Notes: a model not told the origin generated them from the letters alone. 64,000 bases of DNA from Sphingomonas sp. (GCF_024508665.1 NZ_JANINP010000003.1:1-64000); one strand, 5' to 3'; shown: positions 1 through 17,258, counted from the first letter of the stretch. Program-made: numbers and translations.

Positions 1-330
1 GGCCGGCGCCGATCGCGCCGCCGAGGCGGTCCGCGTATGCGTCACCGTCCGCGTGGTCCGCGTCGCGGTGCGCGTCGTAGTGGCGGCACGCGGCGCCGGC
101 GCCGCGGCAGGTTCGTCGGTCGTCGACGCTGCCGCCGTACCATCGGGCACGGTACGAACGACCGGTGGGATCGGCACGGTCGCCGATGCCGGCGGCGTGA
201 CGATCACCGGCTGTGCGGGTGCCGTCTGCGGCGTCGTATCCTGCGCGAATACGGGGGTTGAGACGAGCGCGGTAGCGACCAGCAGGGGCGCCAGTGCGCG
301 GGCTTTGCGGGGGGCGAATTGCTGTTTCAT
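1..330 (-). CDS. Secreted Pro/Ala/Thr-rich protein, C-terminus cut off by window edge
   Basis: An open frame reads leftward from an ATG at 330 to the window edge with no stop, so the gene is partial (110 codons visible). It begins MKQQFAPRKARALAPLLVATALVS and continues to a likely signal peptidase I site after VFA, just before QDTT. The rest is low-complexity Pro, Ala and Thr sequence, with a basic Thr/Arg-rich stretch near the edge. This looks like an exported protein with a disordered linker. No domain is visible, so function is unknown. The 246 bp between this start and the acyltransferase stop show two GTTGCTC direct repeats (minus strand, near 411-430) but no convincing promoter. Confidence 0.6.
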   Translation of the reverse strand, partial: MKQQFAPRKARALAPLLVATALVSTPVFAQDTTPQTAPAQPVIVTPPASATVPIPPVVRTVPDGTAAASTTDEPAAAPAPRAATTTRTATRTTRTVTHTRTASAARSAPA

Positions 331-576
331 GACGCTGTCAAAATGAGTGGAACCCGCCACCGGTTCCTCGTTTCGTCGCCGTCCGGCCGAGGTCATTTTT
401 GCGATGAGCCGAGCAACCCGTTGAGCAACTTCGACAAAATTGGGTCATTCTTGACGAATGGAGGCTCATACGGAACGCCGGCACCGGCGACTTTCGCAAA
501 TATCCGATCTTCACAGGCTGGAGCAGGAAGAGGTTTTGGTGACGCCTGACGATCGCGGTGTGAGTCGGGCGCCGGA

Positions 577-1722
577 TCAGGCGGCGCCGTCGAGCCCCGC
601 CGACGGATGGATTTCACGCCGCTCGCGTCGTGGGGCAAAGCGGCGCGCGAGCCAACGGCGCGCCGGCAGATCATAATAGCGCTCGGCCACCGCCGCGATT
701 GCGATTGTCACGGCGATATACAACGCGACGCCCGGCACGCCGAGCCTGGTCACCGACAAACCGAACCGGTGCAGCGTGAAATTGAGCGCGAGCAGGATGG
801 GGAAATTGAGAATGTAGATTCCATAAGCGCTGCGCCCGGCGAAATTGCACAACGGCGCCAGCCAGCGAGGCGCTGGACCAGCCGATGCGAATACCAGCGC
901 CGGCATCGCCAGGACCGCGATCAGGTCGAACGCCGGGCTGCCGTGGGCCGGCCGCATGCTCATGAAGGCGAGCATAGCGAGGATCGACGCCCACCAGGGC
1001 AGGCGCACCCAACGGAACTTGCCTGCCGCCCATAGCCGATAGGCCGCGACGCCCGCGAAAAAGCCGTAGACGACGCGCAACGCCCCGACGTGGAAGGTCT
1101 CAAACGCTCCCCCGCCTTCGAGCTTGGTGGGCAATGACAGCCCTAGGCCGAGCAGGGCGATCCCGATCACCACGAATACGGCAAGCAGCCGGTTGGTGAG
1201 CCGCGGCCCCAGCGTCGACCAGACTACGTTGATCACCAATTCCCACCACAAGGTCCAGGTCGTGCCGTTGAACGGATACGGATGGTGACCATGCCAGCTG
1301 AGCCGCGGGATGATCGGAAGCAGAAGCGCGGATGCGACCAGAGACGCGGCGAACTGGAGCGGCTCGGATATCCCGGAGCGGCCCATCATCGCCAATAGCG
1401 CGCCGACCGCGATCGCCAACGACAACAGGTATAGCGGATAGACGCGGATCAAGCGTAGCCGCATGAATCCCCCGCCGCCCAGTCCACGCCGCAACTCGCC
1501 CTCATAGGCGTAGCTGAGCACGAACCCGCTGATGGCATAGAACATGTCGACGACGAAATAGACGCCCGGCAGTATCCTCAGCACGTGCTCGCCCAGGCAA
1601 TGATAGAGCAGGATCGCCAGCACGGCCACGCCGCGCAGCCCGTCGATCGTATGGAACAATGGCGGCTGCGAGGGAGAGGGCGCGAGCGATTTGCCGCTCG
1701 ATAGCGCGATGGCGTCTGTCAC
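577..1722 (-). CDS. Acyltransferase family 3 membrane protein
   Basis: The N-terminal HTIDGLRGVAVLAILLYH matches the acyltransferase-3 (OatA/NolL/WbbX type) signature, with the conserved active-site histidine near the end of the first membrane helix. About ten hydrophobic segments follow. These enzymes O-acylate extracytoplasmic glycans such as O-antigen, exopolysaccharide or peptidoglycan; the substrate here cannot be told. I chose the GTG at 1722, which lies 4 nt after the stop of the upstream oxygenase gene. A longer frame to 1773 exists but its N-terminus is Arg-rich and overlaps the upstream gene. The pair is probably co-transcribed leftward. Confidence 0.85.
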   Translation of the reverse strand: MTDAIALSSGKSLAPSPSQPPLFHTIDGLRGVAVLAILLYHCLGEHVLRILPGVYFVVDMFYAISGFVLSYAYEGELRRGLGGGGFMRLRLIRVYPLYLLSLAIAVGALLAMMGRSGISEPLQFAASLVASALLLPIIPRLSWHGHHPYPFNGTTWTLWWELVINVVWSTLGPRLTNRLLAVFVVIGIALLGLGLSLPTKLEGGGAFETFHVGALRVVYGFFAGVAAYRLWAAGKFRWVRLPWWASILAMLAFMSMRPAHGSPAFDLIAVLAMPALVFASAGPAPRWLAPLCNFAGRSAYGIYILNFPILLALNFTLHRFGLSVTRLGVPGVALYIAVTIAIAAVAERYYDLPARRWLARRFAPRRERREIHPSAGLDGAA

Positions 1723-1726
1723 GCCC

Positions 1727-2362
1727 TCACGCGGCCGGCGGGAGCAGCGGCGGCCAGGTCGCCAGCGCGACATGCCGCGCGCGGTCCGCTTCGACCCATG
1801 GCCCCCGTGCCCATCCGGTGAAGCTGGTGCGGGGCCCGCCCGCGGTCACCGCCGCCACCTGATGCTGCAAGTCGAGGCCGAGGCGGAACACGGCCAGCGA
1901 GCCAAGCACCCCGGCATGATAGGCGAACATCGGCTCCCGGGTCGATCTGCGTCGCAACTCGAACCGGCCGCCTTCATATGGCTCGGTCGTCAGGTTGACG
2001 ACCATCGCCAGTCGCCGAATGCCGAGCCCGGCGTCGCGGTGCCAGCCGAGATTGTTCCCCGCCAGCATCTGAACCAAATGACCCTCGATATGCATGACCG
2101 GATCGCAGCCGGTTAATTGCTCGAGCCAACGCATGAACACGGGGCGGCCCAGCGCGAGGCAAAAGGGCAGACCGGACGGCACCGACAGATCGTTGCCGCG
2201 CAGACCGAATTCCTGCAGATTCACTTGCCGGAACGGCGCCTTAGCCGCGACGTCCATCAGCGAGTGGAGCAAGTCGGGAGCGAACACGTCGTGGAACACC
2301 GCTCCGCCCTGTCTGGCAATGGCATCGGCAATCGCGGCATTGGTCGCGGCATCGGCGAGCAT
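1727..2362 (-). CDS. 2OG-Fe(II) oxygenase (prolyl 4-hydroxylase-like)
   Basis: The protein carries a double-stranded beta-helix iron-binding set: HRD in GWHRDAGLGIRRLAMVVNL gives the HxD pair. A distal His in LQHQVAAV, followed by an Arg in TAGGPRTSFTGW, would complete the iron and 2-oxoglutarate sites. It therefore probably hydroxylates a protein or small molecule using O2 and 2-oxoglutarate; the substrate is unknown. The ATG at 2362 follows AAGGAAA at a good distance. Upstream in-frame starts at 2455 and 2476 lack a clear ribosome-binding site. It is divergent from rpoB and ends just before the acyltransferase gene, suggesting a two-gene operon. Confidence 0.8.
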   Translation of the reverse strand: MLADAATNAAIADAIARQGGAVFHDVFAPDLLHSLMDVAAKAPFRQVNLQEFGLRGNDLSVPSGLPFCLALGRPVFMRWLEQLTGCDPVMHIEGHLVQMLAGNNLGWHRDAGLGIRRLAMVVNLTTEPYEGGRFELRRRSTREPMFAYHAGVLGSLAVFRLGLDLQHQVAAVTAGGPRTSFTGWARGPWVEADRARHVALATWPPLLPPAA

Positions 2363-2579
2363 TGTGGTTTCCTTGACGCCAATGCGTATCGGTGACCGGA
2401 ACACCCTCGCCTCGGGATAGGGCACCTCGCCGGCTGGCCTCGCTTGTGCCGTCATCCCCGGTTGCCCCCGCCCCACCTCGAATCGCGCTGGTTCGCCCGA
2501 CTCTATCGCGAAAATGGGTTATAGACTGCTCCGACAAGCGTAAACCCGTCGCGCCCACGGTAAATCTGCGGGCGGCGGT

Positions 2580-2608
2580 TTGACACTTTCCAACACGCTA
2601 CCTATATC
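2580..2608 (+). promoter_or_regulatory. Strong sigma-70-type promoter for rpoBC
   Basis: A perfect -35 TTGACA (2580-2585) and a -10 TATATC (2603-2608) are separated by exactly 17 bp. Transcription would start near 2615, leaving a leader of roughly 200 nt before rpoB. It is the best housekeeping promoter I can see in the window. Confidence 0.75.
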
Positions 2609-2614
2609 GCGCTC

Positions 2615-2812
2615 CTCACCACAGCTTTCGGGAAATGACACGGAGTCGCGCACCGGGTCGATCGAATTGAAAGCTGACGGTTCATACGACGCTGGAAGCT
2701 GCCCGTCCACGGCCGGAAACGGAAGTTGGATGCGCGGCTTTTTTGCGTCGCGATGCGTGCCCGCCTCGGGGATCCGGGGCACGAATTTTAAGCTGACGAG
2801 GCAAACACCCAC
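2615..2812 (+). other. Untranslated leader of rpoB
   Basis: About 200 nt lie between the promoter and the rpoB ATG without a convincing gene. A short T-run (ggcttttttgcg, around 2735) follows GC-rich sequence, but I could not pair a clean terminator hairpin with it. The start codon is preceded by ACGAGG. Long rpoB leaders can carry attenuation; that is only a possibility here. Confidence 0.45.
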
Positions 2813-6931
<4,119 letters not shown>

Positions 6932-6941
6932 GCCACTCTAG

Positions 6942-7085
6942 CCCTCTCCCGCTTGCGGGAGAGGGTTGGGTGAGGGTCTTCTTTCTTCTTCTTTCTCATT
7001 GCGCCGATCGAAGAAGGAAGAAGGCCCTCACCTTCCCACCGCCTGAGGGCGGCGGGCCCCTCCCTCTCCCGCAAGCGGGAGAGGG
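6942..7085. repeat. Inverted pair of REP-like palindromes between rpoB and rpoC
   Basis: Two 24-bp palindromes, ccctctcccgc-tt-gcgggagaggg at 6942-6965 and the same arms with an aa loop at 7062-7085, bracket the spacer. Inside them, ggtgagggtcttctttcttctt and its near-perfect reverse complement also pair. The RNA could therefore fold both as two small hairpins and as one long stem. There is no T-run, so this is a REP/BIME-like repeat rather than a simple terminator. Confidence 0.75.
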
Positions 7086-7114
7086 GAAAGAATTTCAAGG
7101 AAGGGTTCATTCCC

Positions 7115-11389
<4,275 letters not shown>

Positions 11390-11424
11390 TCGCCCGGTTC
11401 AGCACTTAGGCTGGCAGTGAAATA

Positions 11425-11457
11425 CCGCCGTCCGGGAGACCGGGCGGCGGTTTTCTT
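11425..11457 (+). terminator. Intrinsic terminator of rpoBC
   Basis: ccgccgtccgg-gaga-ccgggcggcgg forms a GC-rich hairpin with a four-base loop, followed directly by ttttctttt. It lies 36 bp past the rpoC stop. Confidence 0.88.
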
Positions 11458-11639
11458 TTGCCCGGGCGATATTGTTGCATGGTGGCATCAGGCCTTCGCT
11501 ATTCGTGAGCCTTTCCACTTTCTTGCCCTGGGTTAGTCTTTTGGGGCCATGACGGCCATGTTACGACTTTGTGCAAGATCCGGGACACACGGATTCGATC
11601 GTGGCGGGGAATGCCGACCTTCGACTCCAAGGGGATTTC

Positions 11640-13940
11640 ATGACCTCAAAGCCCAACCGAGCGCTTACGCGCCTCTTGCTCGCCGGCACGGCGCCCGCCC
11701 TGTTCCTGATCGCCGTCACGCCCGCCGCCGCGAAGATCGACGAGCCCAAGCCCGCCGCCACCCCCGACGCCGCGCCGCAGGACGACGCCGCCACGTCCGC
11801 GGACAAGGGCCTGGGCGATATCGTCGTCACCGCGACGCGCGTGTCGGAATCGTCGAAGAACGTGCCCGTCGCGGTCACAGCGATCACCGGCGAGAAGCTC
11901 GCCGTGATCAACTCGGGCGGGCTCGACATCCGCTTCCTGTCGTCGCGCACGCCCAGCCTTCAGGCGGAATCGTCGTTCGGCCGCACTTTCCCACGCTTCT
12001 ACATCCGCGGCCTCGGCAATACCGATTTCGATCCCAACGCCGCGCAGCCGGTGTCGGTGGTCTATGACGACGTCGCGCTCGAAAACGCGATGCTCAAGTC
12101 GTTCCCGGTATTCGATCTCAAGTCGGTCGAAGTGCTGCGCGGGCCGCAGGGCACCCTGTTCGGCCGCAACACGCCCGCCGGCGTGATCAAGCTCGATTCC
12201 GCCAAGCCGACCGACGACAAGGTCGGCGGCTATGCCAGCGCGAGCTGGGGCACGTTCAACACGGTCAATGCCGAAGCGGCGCTCAACCTGCCGCTGGGCG
12301 GCGGTTTCGCCTTCCGCGCCTCTGGCCTGCTCCAGCGGCGTGACGATTGGGTGACCAACACGTCTACCACCGGCTTTGCCGACAAGAAGCTGGAGGGGTA
12401 TCGCGACCTCGCCGGCCGGTTCCAGCTCGGTTATTCAAGCGGCAATTTCAACGCGCTGGTCAATTTCCACATCCGCGATCTCGACGGCACGCCGCGCGTG
12501 TTCCGCGCCGGTCTGTTCAAGCAGGGCAGCAACGATTTCTCGCCCGGCTTCGACCCCGCCAAGGTCGCGCTCGACGGCTATACCAGTCAGAGCATGACGC
12601 AATGGGGTACCAACCTCCGGCTCGATTATCATTTCGACGGCGTGGGCACGCTCTATTCGGTCACCGCCTATGAGAAGGCCAAGGTCGAAAGCACCGGCGA
12701 TATCGACGGCGGCAACAATTACGTTTTCCCCGCGCTCGGGCTGAACAACGCGCTGTTCCCGTCGAACACCGGTGGGATCACCCGCCCGGCGGAGTTCAGC
12801 CAGGAACTGCGCTTCGTCAGCGACCGGTTCGACGGCTTCCAGCTGCAAGGCGGGCTCTATTATTTCCACCAAACGCTCAAATACCACGAATATGACTATA
12901 AATTCCCGGCCACGGGCAGCCGCGCGGCCGACCTCGACCAGGATCTTTTCCACGATAACAAGAACGAGAATTGGGGCGTGTTCGCTTCGGTCGAATACAA
13001 GCCCGTCGACAAACTCACGTTGCGCGCGGGCGGGCGCTATTCGCACGACCATAAAGACGACCTGATCACCGGCTATTCGCCCAATCTGTTCGGCGTCGTG
13101 CTGCCGAGCCGCGCCAAGGTGAGCGGCGGCGACTTCACCTGGGACGTCAGCGCGACATACGCCGTGTCGCCGCAGGTCAATCTCTATGCACGCGCCGCGA
13201 CCGGCTATCTCGGCCCGGCGATCCAGGACCGCGTGACCTTCGGCAGCAGCCAAACCACGGCGGGCAAGCAGACCACCCTGTCGGGCGAAGCGGGCATCAA
13301 GGGCGAGACCGCGGATCGCACCGTGCGGTTCTCGTTCGACGGTTATTGGTGGCGTACCAACGATCTGCAGATCACCGCGGTCGGCGGCCTCTCCAATTCG
13401 GCGCATCTGCTCAACGCCAAGCGCGCGATCGGCTATGGCGTCGAGGCCGAACTCGACATGCGCCCAATCCCGCAATTGTTGCTGACCGCGAGCGGGAGCT
13501 ACAATTTCACCGAGATCCAGGACCCGTCGATCACCGTCGGCGTGTGCGGATCTTTGTGCACCGTGACCGATCCGCTGGCGAGCCCGGGCCAGGCGATCAT
13601 CGACGGCAATCGCCTGCCCCAGGCGCCGCGCTGGGTGGCGAACTGGACCGCACGCTATTCGATCCCGCTCGGCGACGGCCGCGAAATCTATGCCTATACC
13701 GACTGGGCCTATCGCAGCAGCATCAACTACTTCCTCTATGAAGCGAAGGAGTTCCGCGGGCGGCCGATGCTCGAAGGCGGGTTGAAGATCGCATATTCGA
13801 CGCCGCGTTACGAAGTCAGCGCGTTCGCTCGGAACATCACCAACCAGTTCCGCGCGGTCAGTGCGATCGACTTCAATAACCTGACCGGCATGATCAGCGA
13901 GCCGCGGATCATCGGCGGCGCGTTCCGGGTAAAGTTCTGA
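11640..13940 (+). CDS. TonB-dependent outer-membrane receptor
   Basis: The 766-aa protein has a signal peptide (MTSKPNRALTRLLLAGTAPA, cleaved after PAAA) and a TonB box/plug region beginning GDIVVTATRVSESSKNVPVAV. The plug motif VEVLRGPQGTLFGRNTPAGVI follows, then a beta-barrel ending in the aromatic-rich pattern GGAFRVKF. Family knowledge: these receptors import siderophores, vitamins or glycans using ExbBD-TonB energy. The substrate cannot be read from the sequence, and no adjacent siderophore or SusD-like gene exists. The ATG at 11640 is preceded by AAGGGGA; an in-frame start at 11571 would put 23 residues in front of the signal peptide. It is monocistronic, ending at a bidirectional hairpin. 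Confidence 0.92.
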   Translation: MTSKPNRALTRLLLAGTAPALFLIAVTPAAAKIDEPKPAATPDAAPQDDAATSADKGLGDIVVTATRVSESSKNVPVAVTAITGEKLAVINSGGLDIRFLSSRTPSLQAESSFGRTFPRFYIRGLGNTDFDPNAAQPVSVVYDDVALENAMLKSFPVFDLKSVEVLRGPQGTLFGRNTPAGVIKLDSAKPTDDKVGGYASASWGTFNTVNAEAALNLPLGGGFAFRASGLLQRRDDWVTNTSTTGFADKKLEGYRDLAGRFQLGYSSGNFNALVNFHIRDLDGTPRVFRAGLFKQGSNDFSPGFDPAKVALDGYTSQSMTQWGTNLRLDYHFDGVGTLYSVTAYEKAKVESTGDIDGGNNYVFPALGLNNALFPSNTGGITRPAEFSQELRFVSDRFDGFQLQGGLYYFHQTLKYHEYDYKFPATGSRAADLDQDLFHDNKNENWGVFASVEYKPVDKLTLRAGGRYSHDHKDDLITGYSPNLFGVVLPSRAKVSGGDFTWDVSATYAVSPQVNLYARAATGYLGPAIQDRVTFGSSQTTAGKQTTLSGEAGIKGETADRTVRFSFDGYWWRTNDLQITAVGGLSNSAHLLNAKRAIGYGVEAELDMRPIPQLLLTASGSYNFTEIQDPSITVGVCGSLCTVTDPLASPGQAIIDGNRLPQAPRWVANWTARYSIPLGDGREIYAYTDWAYRSSINYFLYEAKEFRGRPMLEGGLKIAYSTPRYEVSAFARNITNQFRAVSAIDFNNLTGMISEPRIIGGAFRVKF

Positions 13941-13957
13941 AAGAAAGAGACATGAAA

Positions 13958-14000
13958 GACCCGGCCGCCAGAAGCGATTCCGGCGGCCGGGTCTCTTATT
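13958..14000. terminator. Bidirectional terminator between convergent genes
   Basis: Twelve-base arms gacccggccgcc and ggcggccgggtc around a 12-nt loop are followed by tcttattt on the plus strand and preceded by an A-rich run (aaagaaagagacatgaaa). It serves the receptor gene and the convergent DUF2846-like gene. Confidence 0.8.
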
Positions 14001-14012
14001 TGTCCGGCGATC

Positions 14013-14495
14013 TTACTTGTCGCCCTTCTTGTCGTCCTTGTCGTCCTTCTTACCGGCCCATAGGGTGAGGCCCTTGGCCTTCTTGGCGAAGGTTGCCTGA
14101 TCCGACGGCGACAAGTTGGCGCGGCCCGCCATGATGCCCGCACCGATATTGCAGCGGACGAAATAGGTTTCGCCGGTTTCGACCTCGAGGTTCAGCTTGT
14201 CGGTCGCCTCACCCTTGGTGAAATAGAGATGCTTGCCGGGCGTCGCGCTGACGACGTGATATTTCCCTGAGCCAAGCCGCGCGATTTCCTTGTCGTCCTC
14301 ATGCACGGTGCAGCCCAAGGCGGCGCCCATGATCGATCCGGGACGGAAGAAAACGACCTGGCCCATACCGGCGGCCGGCTGGCCCAGCGTGCCCGACTTG
14401 GTGGTGATCGCCGGACCGTCGGCGGCAATCGCCACACCCGTCCCGATTGTGACAGCGCCCGCTGCCAGCGCGATCGCGATAATCTTCTTGTTCAT
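14013..14495 (-). CDS. Secreted DUF2846-like protein
   Basis: The 160-aa product begins MNKKIIAIALAAGAVTIGTG, a signal peptide ending near AIA-ADG. The core (VVFFRPGSIMGAALGCTVHEDDKEIARLGSGKYHVVSATPGKH) resembles the DUF2846 fold, in which a small extracytoplasmic beta domain follows a signal peptide or lipobox. The tail is a run of alternating Lys and Asp. Function is unknown. The ATG overlaps the stop of the upstream gene as ATGA, so the two are translationally coupled. A longer frame to 14549 is just the coding end of that upstream gene. Confidence 0.75.
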   Translation of the reverse strand: MNKKIIAIALAAGAVTIGTGVAIAADGPAITTKSGTLGQPAAGMGQVVFFRPGSIMGAALGCTVHEDDKEIARLGSGKYHVVSATPGKHLYFTKGEATDKLNLEVETGETYFVRCNIGAGIMAGRANLSPSDQATFAKKAKGLTLWAGKKDDKDDKKGDK

Positions 14496-15133
14496 TGGCT
14501 CCCCTTTTCTGCCGTTGGAATGATGGTTGCGGGCGGCGTCCCACCGCATTGGGCAGTCACCGATTCCGGAATCGCGACATCGGCCGTGATCTTGGCATCT
14601 GCATGCGCTCCGTTGGGTACGTTCACTTCGCCACCGCTCATAAAAGCGAGAAACGGTCCCGCGACAGCCATGGCGACCGCAGCATTGGTGCTGTTATCCT
14701 TGCCGCGCACCGCAAATTTGAAATGGCCCAGCGGAATCCGCGTATCGCCGCATTGCAGGTAACGCGCTGCCAGGATCATCTCTCCGGCCTTGCCCATTCC
14801 CCGCGCCTTCGCGGCGTGGATCACTTCGCCCTGCCCCAGGGTTCCCGAAGGCAAAATGATTCTACCATTGCCGTCCAGCACGGGCGAGAGGAGCCGGATC
14901 GGAAAGGTTTCGCCGATTCGGCTAGTCTTCGAATTAAGCGGCGCGGCTACCTCGATCTCGACAGGCGTCATCGCCGCCACCCCACGCACTGGCGGCGCGG
15001 CCGTCGCAGGCAGCGGGACTGATGCCGGATTGGCCGGCGTGGCGGCCGGTGCGCTTTGCGGCGTAGTCTGCGCCACACCCTGAACCGCCGCCGTGGCGAA
15101 CACCACGGCACACAGCACCACTCCGATTTTCAT
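14492..15133 (-). CDS. Secreted protein of unknown function
   Basis: The 213-aa product starts MKIGVVLCAVVFATAAVQGVAQT, a classical signal peptide. A Pro/Ala linker follows, and then a beta-rich domain (SKTSRIGETFPIRLLSPVLDG, ILPSGTLGQGEVIHAAKA) of the type that describes modulation of a surface property. I do not recognise a named family with confidence. The ATG at 15133 follows AGGGGGGCG. A frame extending to 15358 overlaps the divergent phosphoesterase and is rejected. It is co-transcribed with the following DUF2846-like gene (4-bp overlap), suggesting the two envelope proteins act together. Confidence 0.7.
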   Translation of the reverse strand: MKIGVVLCAVVFATAAVQGVAQTTPQSAPAATPANPASVPLPATAAPPVRGVAAMTPVEIEVAAPLNSKTSRIGETFPIRLLSPVLDGNGRIILPSGTLGQGEVIHAAKARGMGKAGEMILAARYLQCGDTRIPLGHFKFAVRGKDNSTNAAVAMAVAGPFLAFMSGGEVNVPNGAHADAKITADVAIPESVTAQCGGTPPATIIPTAEKGSQ

Positions 15134-15293
15134 GCGCCCCCCCTGTACGCGCCATCTTGTCGCCGCAGCGCGCGCTGCGCAAGCGACAACCGGCACAAAT
15201 TTCGCAGCGCGATGAAAGATTTCGATCGCCGCGGGAATAACCGTCCACCCACTGCCGTCTTGGCCATCGATCCCATTCGAAAGGCACCAGGGC

Positions 15294-16226
15294 ATGACCG
15301 ATGATCCACGCTTCCCCGACCGCCGCGAGGCGTTGAAATGCATGGCCTGGGCGGGCACCGGCGCGCTCTACGCGCTGAACGCCGGCATCGCTCGCAGCGC
15401 GATCCTGGACGGCGCCGGCGCGGGTGATGCACCGGCGGCGGACTTCACGTTCCTCCAGCTCAGCGACAGCCATATCGGCTTCGACAAGGCGGCCAATCCC
15501 GATGCGCGCGCGACCTATCGCGAGGCGATCGCCAAGGTGAAGGCACTGGCGGTCAAGCCCGACTTCATCATCCATACCGGCGACATCACCCAATTGTCGC
15601 GCGACGTCGAATTCGACGACGCGGACCAGATCCTGCGCGAGACCGGCATCCCCGCTTTCTTCGTCCCCGGCGAGCACGACATGGTCGACGAAGGCGGCGG
15701 CAAGGCGTTTCTCGATCGCCACGGTAAAGGCAGCAAGGGCGCCGGCTGGTTCAGCTTCGACCATCAGGGCGTGCATTTCGTCGGGCTGGTCAACGTTGCC
15801 GACCTCAAGCCCGGCGGCATGGGCAATCTCGGCGCGGCACAGCTGGCCTGGCTCAAGGCCGACCTGGCGGGCCGTAGTGCGTCCACGCCGATTGTGGTGT
15901 TCGCACATATCCCGCTCTGGACGGTCTATGAGCAATGGGGCTGGGGCACCGGCGACGCGCAAGCCGCTTTGACGCTGCTCAAGCGCTTCGGGTCGGTGAC
16001 GATCCTCAACGGCCATATCCACCAGATCGTGCAGAAGGTCGAAGGCCAGATGACCTTCCACACCGCCCGCTCGACTGCTTTCCCGCAACCGGCGCCGGGC
16101 ACCGCCCCCTCGCCCGGCCCGCAAGTCGTGCCGCCGGGCCAGCTCCGTTCGATGCTTGGCATCACCGACGTGACTTTCCGTCGCGGCGACCAGCGCATCG
16201 CGCTGATCGATTCCACTCTTGCCTGA
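15294..16226 (+). CDS. Calcineurin-like metallophosphoesterase, secreted
   Basis: A 310-aa protein with a DRREALK-hydrophobic N-terminus resembling a Tat-type or weak Sec signal. The metallophosphoesterase motifs appear in order: DSH (Asp58, His60), GDIT (Asp97), GEHD (126-129, with Glu where Asn is usual) and GHIH near residue 238. These residues bind a di-metal centre that hydrolyses phosphoesters. It heads a four-gene run with a cupredoxin, an ECF sigma factor and its anti-sigma factor. This suggests a periplasmic stress regulon. The Asn-to-Glu change in the third motif is worth noting but occurs in related proteins. Confidence 0.85.
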   Translation: MTDDPRFPDRREALKCMAWAGTGALYALNAGIARSAILDGAGAGDAPAADFTFLQLSDSHIGFDKAANPDARATYREAIAKVKALAVKPDFIIHTGDITQLSRDVEFDDADQILRETGIPAFFVPGEHDMVDEGGGKAFLDRHGKGSKGAGWFSFDHQGVHFVGLVNVADLKPGGMGNLGAAQLAWLKADLAGRSASTPIVVFAHIPLWTVYEQWGWGTGDAQAALTLLKRFGSVTILNGHIHQIVQKVEGQMTFHTARSTAFPQPAPGTAPSPGPQVVPPGQLRSMLGITDVTFRRGDQRIALIDSTLA

Positions 16227-16243
16227 ACCTTTGGAGACTAGAG

Positions 16244-16636
16244 ATGCACTCCCGTATGATGATCGCCGTACTCATTCCTGTCGCGGCGGTCATGACCTCG
16301 CTTGCCTCGGGCCGCGCCAATCCCCCTGTCGCGGCATCGGCCCGGGGCAAGACCTTGTCGGCTGTGCCCGCCAAGTCCGCCGGTCCGCTAGCGGTCCATA
16401 TCTCCAACTTCACCTTCGGGCCGAAAATGGTGACGGTGAAGGTCGGCCAGACCGTCATCTGGACCAATGACGACGATATCCCGCATACCGTGGTGGCGAC
16501 CGACAAGAGCTTCCGTTCGAAGGTGCTCGACACCGGCCAGTCGTTCAGCTTCACCTTCACCAAGCCGGGCCAGGTCGCCTATTTCTGCTCGCTCCATCCG
16601 ATGATGACGGGCAAAGTGACCGTAACGGCGCGGTGA
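16244..16636 (+). CDS. Periplasmic cupredoxin (plastocyanin/amicyanin-like)
   Basis: The 130-aa protein has a signal peptide (MHSRMMIAVLIPVAAVMTSLASG) and a single blue-copper domain. Probable type 1 copper ligands are His81 (DIPHTV), Cys115, His118 and Met121 (YFCSLHPMM). VKVGQTVIWTNDD is the typical preceding strand. Such proteins shuttle electrons in the periplasm or buffer copper. The ATG at 16244 follows TTGGAG. It sits 17 bp after the phosphoesterase stop and just before the sigma factor gene, so it is likely part of the same transcript. Confidence 0.88.
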   Translation: MHSRMMIAVLIPVAAVMTSLASGRANPPVAASARGKTLSAVPAKSAGPLAVHISNFTFGPKMVTVKVGQTVIWTNDDDIPHTVVATDKSFRSKVLDTGQSFSFTFTKPGQVAYFCSLHPMMTGKVTVTAR

Positions 16637-16652
16637 GACGGGGAGCGTAGAG

Positions 16653-17258
16653 GTGATCGGCGGCTTTCGCCCAAGACTGGTCGGCGGTCGGGACATGAAG
16701 CCCGGTCCCGAGCTGCGCTTTCGCGAGTTGATGCTGCCGCACCTCGACGCGGCCTATAACCTGGCGCGCTACCTGACCAACGACGCCGGCGTCGCCGAGG
16801 ACGTGGCGCAGGAAGCCTTCCTACGCGCGTTCCGGTCGTTCGACACCTATCGCGGCGGCCCGCCCCGCGCCTGGCTGTTCGCCATCCTGCGCAATTGCTG
16901 GCGCGACAGGGTCGGCGAGCAGATCAAGCGCGAGCGCGTCGTCGTGTCCGATGCGAGCCTGTCCGAAGCGCAATCGGAGGCAATCGCCGCTGTTCCGGCT
17001 GACGGCGACACCCCGGAGGAATCGCTGGCCCGCGCGCGCGAGGTCGATACGGTACGGGGTGTGATCGCCGCTTTGCCCGAACCTTTTCGCGAAACCCTGA
17101 TCCTGCGCGAGATGGAAGACATGTCGTATCGCGAGATAGCCTCGGTGACCGGCGTTCCGATCGGCACGGTGATGTCGCGGTTGGCGCGCGCCCGCGAGAT
17201 GCTGGTGAAACTGTTGCTTCCGGCACGCGCTGCCTCGCAGCAGGAGCGCAAGGCATGA
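16653..17258 (+). CDS. ECF-family RNA polymerase sigma factor
   Basis: The 201-aa protein has sigma region 2 (LDAAYNLARYLTNDAGVAED, then AQEAFLRAFRSFDTYRGG) and region 4 with a helix-turn-helix (MSYREIASVTGVPIGTVMSR). The linker between them is short and region 1.1 is absent, defining an extracytoplasmic-function sigma factor. The start is a GTG at 16653 with GGGGAG upstream; an internal ATG at 16695 is an alternative. Its stop overlaps the next gene by 4 bp (ATGA), the usual pairing with an anti-sigma factor. It probably controls its own operon. Confidence 0.93.
   Translation: MIGGFRPRLVGGRDMKPGPELRFRELMLPHLDAAYNLARYLTNDAGVAEDVAQEAFLRAFRSFDTYRGGPPRAWLFAILRNCWRDRVGEQIKRERVVVSDASLSEAQSEAIAAVPADGDTPEESLARAREVDTVRGVIAALPEPFRETLILREMEDMSYREIASVTGVPIGTVMSRLARAREMLVKLLLPARAASQQERKA

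Noticed and set aside
12435..13475. 346-residue minus-strand frame inside the receptor
   Set aside because: It lies antisense to an intact TonB-dependent receptor with clear plug and barrel motifs.
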